From the NCBI GenBank assembly GCA_964368965.1, contig CAYJDR010000005.1, positions 1-64,000 of the forward strand: DNA of 64,000 nt. The letters run 5' to 3'. Positions 44,702 through 54,038 of this stretch are shown here, piece after piece. Origin of the DNA: CAYJDR01 sp964368965 (GTDB taxonomy: Bacteria > Chrysiogenota > Deferribacteres > Deferribacterales > Mucispirillaceae). Every line of letters begins with the position of its first letter. Position 1 is the stretch's first letter. The position numbers and the translations under genes were made by a program. Below the pieces are notes generated by a model. It worked only from the letters and a program-made list of their open reading frames with translations. It was not told the origin of the DNA and searched no databases.

Positions 44702-45519
44702 TGGTTTTGTTTTAGCTCCTGCCACTCTCTAAATGTTGGTAGCTCTGATATATCGTTCAAGCCAAAATATTCAAGAAAATACTTCGTTGTAGCATATAGC
44801 AAAGGTTTACCCGGCACTTGTTTTCTGCCTATTACTTTTATTAAATTTTTATCCAGCAAGTAACGCATTGTACCTGATGAATTTACTTCACGCATTTCTT
44901 CAACTTCAGCTTTTGTAACTGGTTGACGATATGCGATAATTGCTGCTGTTTCTAGCGCTGCCTTTGATAGCGACTCTGTACGCTCGCCAAAGTATTTCTC
45001 TAAAAACATGGAAACATCAGAGTCTGTAACAATCTGATAACCGCCAGACACTGCCCTAATCTTTATACCGATACGCATATTGTTAAATTCTTCTGCGTAT
45101 GTTATTAATCTATTCTCTAAGTTAAGAGGTTTCAACATCTTTTTGAAAGTTTTTATCTCTACAGGTTTTCCAGAGAGATACAAAGCTGCGTAAAACACTC
45201 TCTTTTCTCTATTTTCTGACAATTCCTCGTAAGACTCAATCTCTTCTATAGCTGTTGCTGTTTGTTCTGATTCAAGCTCACCCTTTTCAAACTTTTCAGC
45301 AAGCGCTTCTTCGTCTAGTTCTTGTGTTATGAGTTTATCAGCATCATACGTACCGCTTAGGTCTTCTAATATTTGCTTAACAGGGCTCTCTAATTTTGCG
45401 TGCTCATTCTTTTCATGCTCGGCTTCAGTTATCACGTCATCCATATAGTTTAAGAATGAATCAACAAGTTCGAGCATATCCTCGTTATCAGGTTTCTTTA
45501 TATTATTTTCATCACTCAT
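44698..45519 (-). CDS. scpB: condensin subunit ScpB with acidic N-terminal extension
   Basis: 273 residues, some 80 longer than usual ScpB. Residues 1 to about 100 form an acidic Glu/Asp-rich extension. The conserved winged-helix tandem begins at about 103 with KRVFYAALYLSGKPV and includes ALETAAIIAYRQPVTKAEVEEMREVNSSGTMRYLLDKNLIKVIGRKQVPGKPLLYATT. ScpB binds ScpA and Smc to condense and segregate chromosomes. It overlaps scpA by four bases (ATGA). smc is not in the window. Confidence 0.92.
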   Translation of the reverse strand: MSDENNIKKPDNEDMLELVDSFLNYMDDVITEAEHEKNEHAKLESPVKQILEDLSGTYDADKLITQELDEEALAEKFEKGELESEQTATAIEEIESYEELSENREKRVFYAALYLSGKPVEIKTFKKMLKPLNLENRLITYAEEFNNMRIGIKIRAVSGGYQIVTDSDVSMFLEKYFGERTESLSKAALETAAIIAYRQPVTKAEVEEMREVNSSGTMRYLLDKNLIKVIGRKQVPGKPLLYATTKYFLEYFGLNDISELPTFREWQELKQNQ

Positions 45520-46253
45520 TCTGCACCCGTGTCTTCTGTCTGTTGCTCTTGCATTAGTTTCAGCAATATTTCAGTAAATGCACCCTCTTGGAACGCTGTT
45601 AAGCGCTTAGCTTTAACTAGCTCCAGCATAGTTCCAAAAGTTACTGTTGCTTCAATCTTCTCACTGCATTGTTTAAACAGCTCACTCCAAAGAGTTGTTT
45701 CCCTAGATAAAATGAACTCCTTAACGCGCCTTGCGACTTCTTCCGTAGCTATTTGTGAGTTTTTAACAACAAGCTTCTTTTCCTTTTTCTCACTGAGTGA
45801 AACGTCGTAAAATAGTGACGCTAGCTTGAACGAATCTTCTGTTAAAAGTTCCTCACGCAAGATAACTATTGAGTCGCCCCTAGATAGAAACCTTGAAGAG
45901 TTTTGCTCATGCTCACGCAACATTTGAGAGATATCTTTATAAAATGAATACTCGATAAGTAATTGTTTAAGTTTAAAGGTCGCTTCTTCAGGGTCGATAT
46001 CGTCATCTGTGATCCCTTCACGTGGTAACAACATTCGTGATTTAAGATACACTAAGTAAGATGCCATGTTGATAAACTCAGCAGCTACTTCGATATCCAT
46101 GTTCCGCATCTTCCTAATCTCTGCGATAAACTTAAACGTGATATCAGATATTGAAATGTCAAATATATTCATCTCATTTTTATAAACAAGGTGAATAAGT
46201 AAATCTAATGGACCTTCATAATCTGATATCTTTACTTCAAGTAGTTCGTTCAT
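45516..46253 (-). CDS. scpA: condensin kleisin subunit ScpA
   Basis: 245 residues. The N-terminal kleisin helix region (YEGPLDLLIHLVYKNEMNIFDISISDIT) and the YLVYLKSRMLLP segment are diagnostic; the C-terminal winged helix (AKRLTAFQEGAFTEILL) binds the Smc head. It bridges the Smc dimer. The start overlaps trpS by four bases and the stop overlaps scpB by four, showing coupled translation. Confidence 0.93.
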   Translation of the reverse strand: MNELLEVKISDYEGPLDLLIHLVYKNEMNIFDISISDITFKFIAEIRKMRNMDIEVAAEFINMASYLVYLKSRMLLPREGITDDDIDPEEATFKLKQLLIEYSFYKDISQMLREHEQNSSRFLSRGDSIVILREELLTEDSFKLASLFYDVSLSEKKEKKLVVKNSQIATEEVARRVKEFILSRETTLWSELFKQCSEKIEATVTFGTMLELVKAKRLTAFQEGAFTEILLKLMQEQQTEDTGAE

Positions 46254-47230
46254 AATTTGATTGCGCTACGTACCTTCTCCATAGTTTCTGCTGCTACATC
46301 GTTTGCTCGCTTTTGTGAAACTGATAAAAACTCATCAATATCAATAATTTCTTGCTCTAACACTTTACGCTTATCCCTGATAGGTGCAATAAAGTTTTCA
46401 AGATGGTTAATAAGTATTTTCTTACACTCGATACAACCAATAGTTGCTTTAGTGCAACCATTTGTAACGAAATCGCGCTCGTCATCTGTTGAAAACACTT
46501 TATGGTAATCAAACACAGGGCAAACATTTGGGTCGCCAGCGTCAGTTTTGCGTTGTCTTTTTGTGTCGGTCATCATGCCTTTCACTTTCTTTTCAAGCGT
46601 GTCAGATTCTTCTGTAAGCATGATAGAGTTGTTGAAGCTTTTGCTCATTTTGCGACCGTCAAGCCCCATAAGTTTTGGGACATCTGTCAGTTTCGCTTCA
46701 GGTTCAACAAAAACGTTGCCATAGAAGTTGTTAAAGCGCCTAACTATCTCATGTGAAAGCTCGATATGTGGTACTTGGTCAACACCAACAGGTACATAGT
46801 TCGCGTTATACATGATGATGTCAGAAGTCATCAACACAGGATAGCCTAGAAAGCCATAGTTAGCGATATCCTTCGTAGATAGCGATTGAATCATGTCTTT
46901 ATATGTTGGGCAACGCTCAAGCCATGAAACAGGCGTAACCATGCCTAACAATAAGTATAACTCAGCTGTATATAAGTTGTGCGATTGGATAAACATTGTA
47001 CATTTTTCCATATCTAGCCCAACGCTTAGCCAGTCGATAATCATTTTACGACGCATTTCTTTTATGTTTTCTGGGTTATCATAGTTTGTAGTTAACGCAT
47101 GCCAATCAGCAACAGCAAAGTAGCAATCGTATTCGTTTTGCAGAGAAACCCAATTTTTAATCGCACCAAAATAGTGTCCAATATGTAGCTCGCCCGTAGG
47201 ACGCATTGCGCTATACACAACCTTAGACAT
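46250..47230 (-). CDS. trpS: tryptophanyl-tRNA synthetase
   Basis: 326 residues from ATG 47230 (a TTG codon lies directly before; GAGG is seven bases upstream of the ATG). Class I signatures are MRPTGELHIGHYFGA (HIGH-type) and LDGRKMSKSFNN (KMSKS). Trp-specific features include VDQVPHIELSHEIVRRFN and PVLMTSDIIMYNA. It charges tRNA-Trp. It sits upstream of scpA with a four-base overlap, a linkage also known in other bacteria. Confidence 0.95.
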   Translation of the reverse strand: MSKVVYSAMRPTGELHIGHYFGAIKNWVSLQNEYDCYFAVADWHALTTNYDNPENIKEMRRKMIIDWLSVGLDMEKCTMFIQSHNLYTAELYLLLGMVTPVSWLERCPTYKDMIQSLSTKDIANYGFLGYPVLMTSDIIMYNANYVPVGVDQVPHIELSHEIVRRFNNFYGNVFVEPEAKLTDVPKLMGLDGRKMSKSFNNSIMLTEESDTLEKKVKGMMTDTKRQRKTDAGDPNVCPVFDYHKVFSTDDERDFVTNGCTKATIGCIECKKILINHLENFIAPIRDKRKVLEQEIIDIDEFLSVSQKRANDVAAETMEKVRSAIKL

Positions 47231-47242
47231 CAAAAAACCTCA

Positions 47243-47899
47243 CTAAAAAATTATATTATTAACTATTGAATAAATTACACTCAACACAGGTGACATAATA
47301 TAGCCTATTGCGCCACTAATGAAAAGCAATAAAACGATAACAAAGCCATATCGTTCAGTTTGTTCATATTTATAAGCCATTTCACGCGGTAAAAAATTAT
47401 TTACTATGCGACCGCCATCAAGTGGCAATATAGGCAATAAGTTAAATACAAACAACGCTATATTAATCTGGATAGAATAGTTTGTCATCAATATCAAGGG
47501 CTCCATGATGCTACTAGGCAATGAAAACTGTATCGTCAACGTCGCTAGCAACTTTATGAGGAGGACCGACAATATCGCTAACGCTAAGTTAGAAAGTGGA
47601 CCTGCGGCAGCAACTAACGCCATGCCATATTTATGGCGAATATTATAGAAGTTTACAGGCACAGGCTTTGCCCAACCAAACATGCGAGTTATTAGTAGAA
47701 ATAATAACCCCATAACATCAATATGCGCTATTGGGTTTAAAGTGAGTCTGCCCATCATCTTTGCTGTTGGGTCACCTAATCTATATGCTACGTAGCCGTG
47801 CATAACTTCATGCACAGTTATAGCAAACATAAACGGAACAACAGATAGAGCTGCTGTCCTTATGAAAGTATTTATATCTGTTATACCAAAAAAATCCAT
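47243..47899 (-). CDS. site-2-type M50 metalloprotease
   Basis: 218 residues with about five or six membrane segments. The zinc-binding HEVMH motif sits in the second helix (ITVHEVMHGYVAYRLGDPTAKMMGRLTLNPIAHID) and the NLLPILPLDGGRI motif supplies the third ligand Asp. No PDZ domain is present, so it belongs to the short YwhC/Rip-like group of intramembrane proteases. Substrates are unknown. It lies between ispD and trpS in the same operon. Confidence 0.9.
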   Translation of the reverse strand: MDFFGITDINTFIRTAALSVVPFMFAITVHEVMHGYVAYRLGDPTAKMMGRLTLNPIAHIDVMGLLFLLITRMFGWAKPVPVNFYNIRHKYGMALVAAAGPLSNLALAILSVLLIKLLATLTIQFSLPSSIMEPLILMTNYSIQINIALFVFNLLPILPLDGGRIVNNFLPREMAYKYEQTERYGFVIVLLLFISGAIGYIMSPVLSVIYSIVNNIIF

Positions 47900-47902
47900 A
47901 CA

Positions 47903-48592
47903 TTATCCTTTAAAATATCTAATTTTCAACATGTTTACAGCAGATATATCGTCTTGCGTTGTTATTTTAATGTTATCTCTGCTCGACTCAACAACGGCGA
48001 CGCTATGCCCAGCATATTCCATGACTGACGCTTCGTCCGTCACTGGTATTTTTTCATTAATCGCACGTTGTAATGCGCCGTGTAACAACTCTTTCTTAAA
48101 CGCTTGTGGAGTATGCGCCATGTAGACATAATCTCTATCAATGGTGTGTTTTATAACGCCATCTTCAACATGCTTTATTGTATCAACAGCTTTCAATGCA
48201 CAAATTGCACCACCGTGTTCTGTTGCTTTTTCGATAACATTGCTTACGACTTGGGCGCTTACAAACGGCCTAACTGCATCATGTATCACTAACATATCAG
48301 ACTGGCAAGCATTAACACAGTTCAAAACTGTTTCAGCCCTTGTTGCACCGCTTTCAGCGTAAACTACTAATGTGTCAGCAAAAGGGTCTATTTCGCACAT
48401 GATATCTTCAATATACTCAACATCATCTGGTGAGAAACCGATAACGATTTCATCAAACTTATACATTTTCAGCATGTTAGATATTGTATAGTACAGTATC
48501 GGCTTACCGTCTATCTCAAAAAACTGCTTCTTTACACCACTTGAAAACCTTGCGCCAATACCACCAGCGGCAATAATCAGAGCGACACTCAT
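47903..48592 (-). CDS. ispD: 2-C-methyl-D-erythritol 4-phosphate cytidylyltransferase
   Basis: 229 residues. The N-terminal nucleotide-binding motif IIAAGGIGARFSSGVKKQF is followed by HDAVRPFVS, DTIKHV, AHTPQAFKKELL and TDEASVMEYAGHSVAVVESSRDNIKIT, all conserved in IspD. It makes CDP-ME in the non-mevalonate isoprenoid pathway. No IspF is fused or adjacent. It overlaps the PIN/TRAM gene by one base. Confidence 0.94.
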   Translation of the reverse strand: MSVALIIAAGGIGARFSSGVKKQFFEIDGKPILYYTISNMLKMYKFDEIVIGFSPDDVEYIEDIMCEIDPFADTLVVYAESGATRAETVLNCVNACQSDMLVIHDAVRPFVSAQVVSNVIEKATEHGGAICALKAVDTIKHVEDGVIKHTIDRDYVYMAHTPQAFKKELLHGALQRAINEKIPVTDEASVMEYAGHSVAVVESSRDNIKITTQDDISAVNMLKIRYFKG

Positions 48593-49575
48593 TAAGCCTT
48601 AACCTTTGTAAAAATTATCCTACCAGACTCTGTCTGTAGCAAGCTTGTTACTTCAACTTTTTGCCTAGAGCCTATATATTTCTTACCACTCTCTAGCACA
48701 ACCATAGTGCCATCATCGAGGTAGCCAACGCCTTGTGACGGGTCTTTCCCTTCTTTTGCTACAAGGATAGATAGTTCCTCACCTGGAAGGATTGTTTGCC
48801 TCATTGCTATTGCTAAGTTGTTTAAGTTAAACGATTTAATTTTACGTATCTCTGCAACTTTCATCAAGTTGAAATCTGTAGTAATGATACCTGCACCTAA
48901 CTTTTCAGCAAGTGCTATTAATTTTTCATCAACTGTGCCTATCGAGTCGAAAGTTGAGTTATCTATTTCTACAGTGACGTTTTTTTGCTCTTGCAAGCGT
49001 TTCATTACGTTCAAGCCACGTCTGCCCTTCTGCCTTCTTAGATGGTCGTGCGAGTCAGCAATGTTTTGTAACTCTTTCAACACAAACACAGGGATAACAA
49101 GTGAACCCTCGATGAAGTCAGTATCAACTATATTTGCAATACGGCCATCAATTAATGTAGATGTATCAAGCACTTTTGATATAGAGGCAAGCGACTTTGA
49201 GCGAGAAACTTTAACATCAATCTTCGCAAATAAGTTCTCGATAAATTTATAGTTGCGATAACCAGTTAATATACCAACATAAATACACAAGAAAATGACA
49301 ATCAGCTTTAACGCTTCATTTTCAAAAACAGAACTAAGCGATTGAGTGAATATCATACCCATTATCATGAATATCATCGCGAAAATGAACGCTGATAACA
49401 CCCTATAGCTTTTAATACCCCCAGAAACTAGGTCAATAATAACTGTACCTAAAATAACAACTGCAGAATAAATAAAAGCTTGGTAAATATCAATACCGAT
49501 CGTTTCCCTAAAAGTAACGAATATCACGGTAATGATGGCCATGTAAAACGCTCTAAAAATTATTTTGGTTTTCAT
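48592..49575 (-). CDS. PIN/TRAM domain membrane nuclease (YacL-like)
   Basis: 327 residues. Four hydrophobic segments occupy about 1-110, followed by a PIN domain (VLDTSTLIDGRIANIVDT, IITTDFNLMKVA, with the acidic residues of the nuclease site). A C-terminal TRAM domain follows (LVAKEGKDPSQGVGYLDDGTMVVLESGKKYIG). This matches the YacL family next to ispD in many genomes, believed to be RNA-acting. It is inner-membrane with the nuclease on the cytoplasmic side. Confidence 0.9.
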   Translation of the reverse strand: MKTKIIFRAFYMAIITVIFVTFRETIGIDIYQAFIYSAVVILGTVIIDLVSGGIKSYRVLSAFIFAMIFMIMGMIFTQSLSSVFENEALKLIVIFLCIYVGILTGYRNYKFIENLFAKIDVKVSRSKSLASISKVLDTSTLIDGRIANIVDTDFIEGSLVIPVFVLKELQNIADSHDHLRRQKGRRGLNVMKRLQEQKNVTVEIDNSTFDSIGTVDEKLIALAEKLGAGIITTDFNLMKVAEIRKIKSFNLNNLAIAMRQTILPGEELSILVAKEGKDPSQGVGYLDDGTMVVLESGKKYIGSRQKVEVTSLLQTESGRIIFTKVKA

Positions 49576-49591
49576 AAAACTCTCTTAAATA

Positions 49592-50407
49592 TTATAATAA
49601 AAACATTGCACGTTTGAGTGCAGAACTAATAAAGAACAATAAAAATATCGCTACCATTGCAGATAAGTCAATTATACCTATTGGTGGAACTAACCTTCTA
49701 AAAGGTGCAAGGATTGGCTCAGTAAGGCCATAAATTAATTGCACAACAACATTCCTAGGGTCTGGACTAACCCAAGACATAAGCGCACGCACAACAATCA
49801 ACCATGCTGCATAACTAAACAATGTAGATATGCCAATTATTGACACAATAAACGCTTGTTTAAATACTACAACTACTGTAAATGACGCACTCGTTAACGT
49901 ATAACTGAGCAAAAGCAATAAAAACTGGAACGATAAAAACACTAGGAATATTATAGGAATTGTCGCAACAACTATAGCTCCAGAGCTAATAGGGATAAAT
50001 GTCCTTGTCAGTTTCACCCAAGGCATCGCTATCCTAAAGAAATAAGTAACGTATAAACCTGCACTACCAATACTTACAAGGCTGCCAACCAATACAGACG
50101 CCATTATAAATATCATAAAGAACGCTACAAAGTTTGAAACCGACACAAAGAAAACATTGTATGCATTCTGATTGCCAGCTAAAAACACAACACTACTCAA
50201 ACTACCTATCATCACAAGTGTGAATATCATTAAGATGATAAATGTTTTCTCTTGCGCTTTCTTTACTTTAACAGCGTTGATCAAAGGGTTGGTAAGTGTT
50301 GCTACCACTCGCCCGATAGGGTTGAACGTCAACTCTTGCTGCGTTGATATAAATCTAAACAATAAAACTATAATATAAAACTTAAACAAAAATAAAATAA
50401 GCTCCAT
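49592..50407 (-). CDS. YggT family integral membrane protein
   Basis: 271 residues with two YGGT repeats. The N-terminal one has FYIIVLLFRFIS and FNPIGRVVATLTNPLI. The C-terminal one has AWLIVVRALMSWVSPDPRNVVVQLIYGLTEPILAPFRRLVPPIGIIDLSAMVA, with the classic 'P-l-P--r-iP--g-iDlS' signature. About eight membrane segments in all; this duplicated size is the E. coli YggT type. Function is not established, though the gene travels with yggS. It follows yggS by 20 bp. Confidence 0.9.
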   Translation of the reverse strand: MELILFLFKFYIIVLLFRFISTQQELTFNPIGRVVATLTNPLINAVKVKKAQEKTFIILMIFTLVMIGSLSSVVFLAGNQNAYNVFFVSVSNFVAFFMIFIMASVLVGSLVSIGSAGLYVTYFFRIAMPWVKLTRTFIPISSGAIVVATIPIIFLVFLSFQFLLLLLSYTLTSASFTVVVVFKQAFIVSIIGISTLFSYAAWLIVVRALMSWVSPDPRNVVVQLIYGLTEPILAPFRRLVPPIGIIDLSAMVAIFLLFFISSALKRAMFLL

Positions 50408-50427
50408 GACGCTTCACTCCTATTATA

Positions 50428-51114
50428 TTATTTACTAAAAATCGTTGAACCAATGCGCAAAAGAGTCGCCCCTTCTGCAATCGCTACTTCATAGTCATGG
50501 CTCATGCCCATTGATAGCGTATCCATGCTATTGAAAATAGCTCTATATTTATCAAACAGTGCCCTCGTATCGCTAAAATACGTAGCAGTTTTATTAACTG
50601 AGTCATCATAAGGTTGCATAGTCATAAAGCCACGCAAATTCAAATTTTTACACTCCGACACATACTCCAGCAAGCTATCTAGCGCATCAACATAAACTCC
50701 ACCCTTTTGTTCCTCTTGAGCTAAATTTACTTGAATTAAAATATCTTGCACTTTGCCTAATGTGTTCGCTTCTTTTTCTATTGCTGTTACTGCGCTTTCT
50801 CTATCAACTGAGTGTATCATGTCAAAATAGCGCACAATTTTCTTTGCTTTATTAGTTTGAAAGTTGCCAATAAAGTGAAAACTAATGTCGCTATTATCCT
50901 CAAATGATAATATCTTTTGCTCTGCCTCTTGCAGCCTGCTTTCACCAAACATGCAGACACCGTAACTAGCAAGTGTTTGCATATCTTCTAAACTTTGAGT
51001 TTTTGATACTGTTAATAAGCTAACATCTGAGCTATCTCGCCCATATTTTTCAGCATAAGTTGCTATATTTTCTAACACTCTGTTATAGTTATCAATAACG
51101 CTCATTTTAACCAT
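50428..51114 (-). CDS. YggS/PLPBP family pyridoxal phosphate-binding protein
   Basis: 228 residues of the alanine-racemase-like TIM barrel family without the racemase C-terminal domain. The PLP-binding lysine is in LLTVSKTQ (K38), with FGESRLQEAEQK, FHFIGNFQTNKAKKIV, SVDRES, GFMTMQPY, and SMGMSHDYEVAIAEGATLLRIGSTIF near the end. It maintains vitamin B6 homeostasis. An ATG nine bases inside the frame is an alternative start. It overlaps pgeF by eight bases. Confidence 0.93.
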   Translation of the reverse strand: MVKMSVIDNYNRVLENIATYAEKYGRDSSDVSLLTVSKTQSLEDMQTLASYGVCMFGESRLQEAEQKILSFEDNSDISFHFIGNFQTNKAKKIVRYFDMIHSVDRESAVTAIEKEANTLGKVQDILIQVNLAQEEQKGGVYVDALDSLLEYVSECKNLNLRGFMTMQPYDDSVNKTATYFSDTRALFDKYRAIFNSMDTLSMGMSHDYEVAIAEGATLLRIGSTIFSK

Positions 51115-51820
51115 TTCTCATTATTACACTAAGCATACGGCCTGTGACGCCATTGTCACGCCTGTATGAATAAAAATCACTTGAACAACAACTACAAGTA
51201 TCATCATAAGTATAGTTGTTTATACCTTGTTTGCAAAGCACATTCATTATCATCTGGCGTAAGTCAAACAAGTATGAACCATCGCCCATATCGTCAACAC
51301 ATGTTTCAGGGCTGTACGCTTTATTCAAGTTAGAGAACATATCCGCCTTTATTTCATAGCATGTTTTACAAATACCTGTGCCAATATGTGCGCCAATCAC
51401 TTGATCGCCATGATTGTGGAATAGTTCTATTGCATTTTCAATAATACCAGAGTTCGCACTGCGCCACCCACAATGAAGCACACTAACGCACTTCTCACCC
51501 CACAGGTGCACAGGGTAGCAATCTGCCGTAAGCACACCTAGTGCGATATTTGGCTCTGTTGTGAATAAGCCATCAGCTTCGCTCATATATACACTGCCTA
51601 AGTTCTCTTTTGTAACTTCTAGCACAATATTGCTGTGTATTTGATAAAGTATTGTTAAATCTTTAACATCTGATGCAACTTCTAGTTGCCTATAGTTACG
51701 CAAGATATCTTTAGTTTCATCAGCAGACTTTAGCCCAAAGGTGTAGCCACCTATGTTAGTAGTCATAAATGATGTAACATTAGCAGGCACACTTTTAGTA
51801 TACCTTAAGTTGTTACGCAT
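51107..51820 (-). CDS. pgeF: peptidoglycan editing factor PgeF
   Basis: About 237 residues from ATG 51820, chosen over an upstream TTG because GAGG is eight bases before the ATG. Motifs are YQIHSNIVLEV, ADGLFTTEPNIALGVLTADCYPVHL, VLHCGWRSANSGIIENAIEL and GAHIGTGICKTCYEI, with zinc ligands in HS, CYP and HCGWR. Formerly called laccase-domain or polyphenol oxidase; the E. coli member removes mis-incorporated L-Ser from cell-wall precursors. It sits between DUF192 and yggS in the operon. Confidence 0.9.
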   Translation of the reverse strand: MRNNLRYTKSVPANVTSFMTTNIGGYTFGLKSADETKDILRNYRQLEVASDVKDLTILYQIHSNIVLEVTKENLGSVYMSEADGLFTTEPNIALGVLTADCYPVHLWGEKCVSVLHCGWRSANSGIIENAIELFHNHGDQVIGAHIGTGICKTCYEIKADMFSNLNKAYSPETCVDDMGDGSYLFDLRQMIMNVLCKQGINNYTYDDTCSCCSSDFYSYRRDNGVTGRMLSVIMRNG

Positions 51821-51840
51821 AAAGAAAAACCTCAATAAAA

Positions 51841-52281
51841 CTAGTTAGTTAAACACTGTTTAAACTTATTGTTATATAAGGTAGTAGGGATCTCTAGCAC
51901 AGAGTCGCCGACGATGTCGACACGCTCTAAACCAGGAGGAGAATATTTAACCTTGTCATAAACGACATACTCACCACTACCTATTGTTTTAACACCCATG
52001 ATCATTATATCCATTTTCATATTAATGGTGTGGTAATGATGTTGGCGCATCTTATTGCCCACAAACAACATACCATCTTGATCAAAAGTGTTATCATCAA
52101 AAACTAACATGCCTGTCATTTTTTGAAAATCTGTAGTAGCAGTATATACATCGAGAGTGCAACTACCAACTTTGATAGTCTTCACTTCGTGAAATACATT
52201 TTGTTTGGCGTAAACTGGATTAAAACTCATTAAAATCATAGTACTAACTAATAAAACTAAACGCATAACTCTACCAACCAT
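51841..52281 (-). CDS. exported DUF192 family protein
   Basis: 146 residues. A signal peptide (LVLLVSTMILMSFNPVYA, cleavage about residue 25) precedes a DUF192 domain: TIKVGSCTLDVYTATTDFQKMTGMLVFDD, DGMLFVGNKM and INMKMDIMIMGVKT. The usual fixed 'GLM-R' and 'FWM-NT' motifs are only partly kept, so it is a divergent member. Function unknown; secreted or periplasmic. It is the first gene of the twelve-gene operon, right after the promoter at 52317. Confidence 0.75.
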   Translation of the reverse strand: MVGRVMRLVLLVSTMILMSFNPVYAKQNVFHEVKTIKVGSCTLDVYTATTDFQKMTGMLVFDDNTFDQDGMLFVGNKMRQHHYHTINMKMDIMIMGVKTIGSGEYVVYDKVKYSPPGLERVDIVGDSVLEIPTTLYNNKFKQCLTN

Positions 52282-52316
52282 AGCTATTTACTGCATATTC
52301 TACTACTTACTATATT

Positions 52317-52345
52317 ATAATAACAGTAAAATCAACTATTATCAA
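52317..52345 (-). promoter_or_regulatory. promoter of the twelve-gene DUF192-to-queD operon
   Basis: Minus-strand TTGATA (complement of 52340-52345), 17-bp spacer, TATTAT (complement of 52317-52322), each one mismatch from consensus, about 35 bp before the DUF192 start. Confidence 0.65.
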
Positions 52346-52399
52346 GAAGTTATATTAGGTTTTTACATATTTTCTAATCATAGCATAACAAACGAAAAA

Positions 52400-52425
52400 G
52401 GGCTAAGCGGATAACCACCTAGCCC
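52400..52425 (-). terminator. intrinsic terminator after fadD
   Basis: On the minus strand GGGCTA and TAGCCC form a stem that extends through imperfect GTGG/CCGC pairs to a TTAT loop, followed by five T. It ends the LPS/fadD operon and lies 62 bp past the fadD stop. Confidence 0.78.
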
Positions 52426-52487
52426 AAAAATTTTATATTTTTTTGTTTATTAAGTTTAGCTGTATGCAACAACTAATAACTAACTGA

Positions 52488-54029
52488 CTAAACTTCACCG
52501 TTCAAAACTTGTTCTTTCAGTTGCCTTTTTAACACTTTACCAGTTGCTGTCATTGGCATTTCTTCAATGAATTTTATCTGCTTCGGCATTTTATAGCTTG
52601 CCAAGTGTTCTTTCATGTAAGCTTTGATTTCTTTTTCAGTTGATGTTGCACCTTCCGCCATTTTTACATATGCGACAATTGTTTCATCTTTATCAGCTGT
52701 AGGAATACCGATAACGGCAGTTGCTTCGACGCCTTCATATTGCATTAGTAGTTCTTCTAGCTCACGTGGGTATACGTTGATACCTTTTGTGATAATCAAA
52801 TCTTTCTTTCTATCAACTATAGTGATAAAGTTATCTTCATCAAGTTTTGCAAAGTCGCCTGTAAAAAGCCAACCGTTGCGGATAGCTTCTTTCGTTTCTT
52901 TTTCCATATTCCAGTAGCCTTTCATGACGTTATTGCCTTTCACAATCAACTCACCTACTTCGCCGATAGGAACCTCACGCTCTTCATCGTCAACTATCTT
53001 AACCATTACGCCTGGCAATGGCACACCAACTGTACCTGCTTTCTGCACATCAAACGAGTTAAACGACACAACAGGAGATGCCTCAGATAAGCCATAACCT
53101 TCGATAACAGGTGCTTTGAACTTCTCTTTAAATACATTAAGCGTTTCTTCAGCAAGTGGAGCACCGCCAGAAACGTGTAGTTTTACAGGGTATAGGAATT
53201 TTAAAAACCACTTTGGCATGTTCGCTTTCGCAAGTGCTTGGTAAACCTGAGGAACACCTAACATAGCTCTAGGACGTTGGAAAATTAATGCTTTTCTAAA
53301 TTTTTTCGTTTTTAAATCCATAACAGATTCAAATAATACAATACCGTTACCCAAGTATATAGGGAAAAACACACAAGCCATCAATGTGTATGAATGGAAC
53401 ATCGGCAAGAACAACAAGAACTTACGAGGGTTCCATTGTAAGTGGGTATCAATTGATTGTGCATTTGATAAAATGTTTTTATGTGTCAACATAGCGCCTT
53501 TTGGGAAACCTGTTGTACCTGATGTATAGATGAATACAGCTAAATCTTCGATATCAATTTCAACATCTAAAGGCGTGCTTGCTTGGTCTTCTGAAAGCTT
53601 TACAAGGCTAACACCGTTTATATATGATATCCTCGAATATGCTAGCACTTGCTCTAGTTTAGATGAATTATCTATCAAAAATTCAGCCATGTATGCATAA
53701 CGCTCAGACGTGATGATCATTTTTGCGCCACTATCATTTAAGATATATGCAACTTCTGACTCAAGAAGCATATTGTTGATAGGTATAGCTATCGCACCTG
53801 CTTTGAAAATTGTAAACAATGCGATGAGATATTCTGGAGAGTTCTCCATAAGTATTGCAATTCTATCGCCCTTTTTAACGCCGATTTTTGCTAACGCTCG
53901 TGCACCTTTATTTGCTGTTTCTTCCACATTTTTATATGAATATTTTTTACCATCAAAATGTATTAAAGTTCTACCACGCAAAGCTTTCGCTTGTGTAGTT
54001 AATAAGTGACCTAAGTTTGAATATTCCAT
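52488..54029 (-). CDS. long-chain acyl-CoA synthetase (AMP-binding family)
   Basis: 513 residues of the adenylate-forming superfamily. The P-loop motif is FIYTSGTTGFPKGAMLTHKN, the ATP site is IEGYGLSEASPVVSFN, the hinge is LFTGDFAKLDEDNFITIVDRKKDLIITKG, and the catalytic lysine is in MTATGKVLKRQLKE near the end. FadD-like enzymes activate fatty acids to acyl-CoA via acyl-AMP. The exact chain length or substrate cannot be told; other carboxylates are possible. It is the last gene of the operon after bioY, nine bases apart. Confidence 0.87.
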   Translation of the reverse strand: MEYSNLGHLLTTQAKALRGRTLIHFDGKKYSYKNVEETANKGARALAKIGVKKGDRIAILMENSPEYLIALFTIFKAGAIAIPINNMLLESEVAYILNDSGAKMIITSERYAYMAEFLIDNSSKLEQVLAYSRISYINGVSLVKLSEDQASTPLDVEIDIEDLAVFIYTSGTTGFPKGAMLTHKNILSNAQSIDTHLQWNPRKFLLFLPMFHSYTLMACVFFPIYLGNGIVLFESVMDLKTKKFRKALIFQRPRAMLGVPQVYQALAKANMPKWFLKFLYPVKLHVSGGAPLAEETLNVFKEKFKAPVIEGYGLSEASPVVSFNSFDVQKAGTVGVPLPGVMVKIVDDEEREVPIGEVGELIVKGNNVMKGYWNMEKETKEAIRNGWLFTGDFAKLDEDNFITIVDRKKDLIITKGINVYPRELEELLMQYEGVEATAVIGIPTADKDETIVAYVKMAEGATSTEKEIKAYMKEHLASYKMPKQIKFIEEMPMTATGKVLKRQLKEQVLNGEV

Positions 54030-54038
54030 TATAAACTC

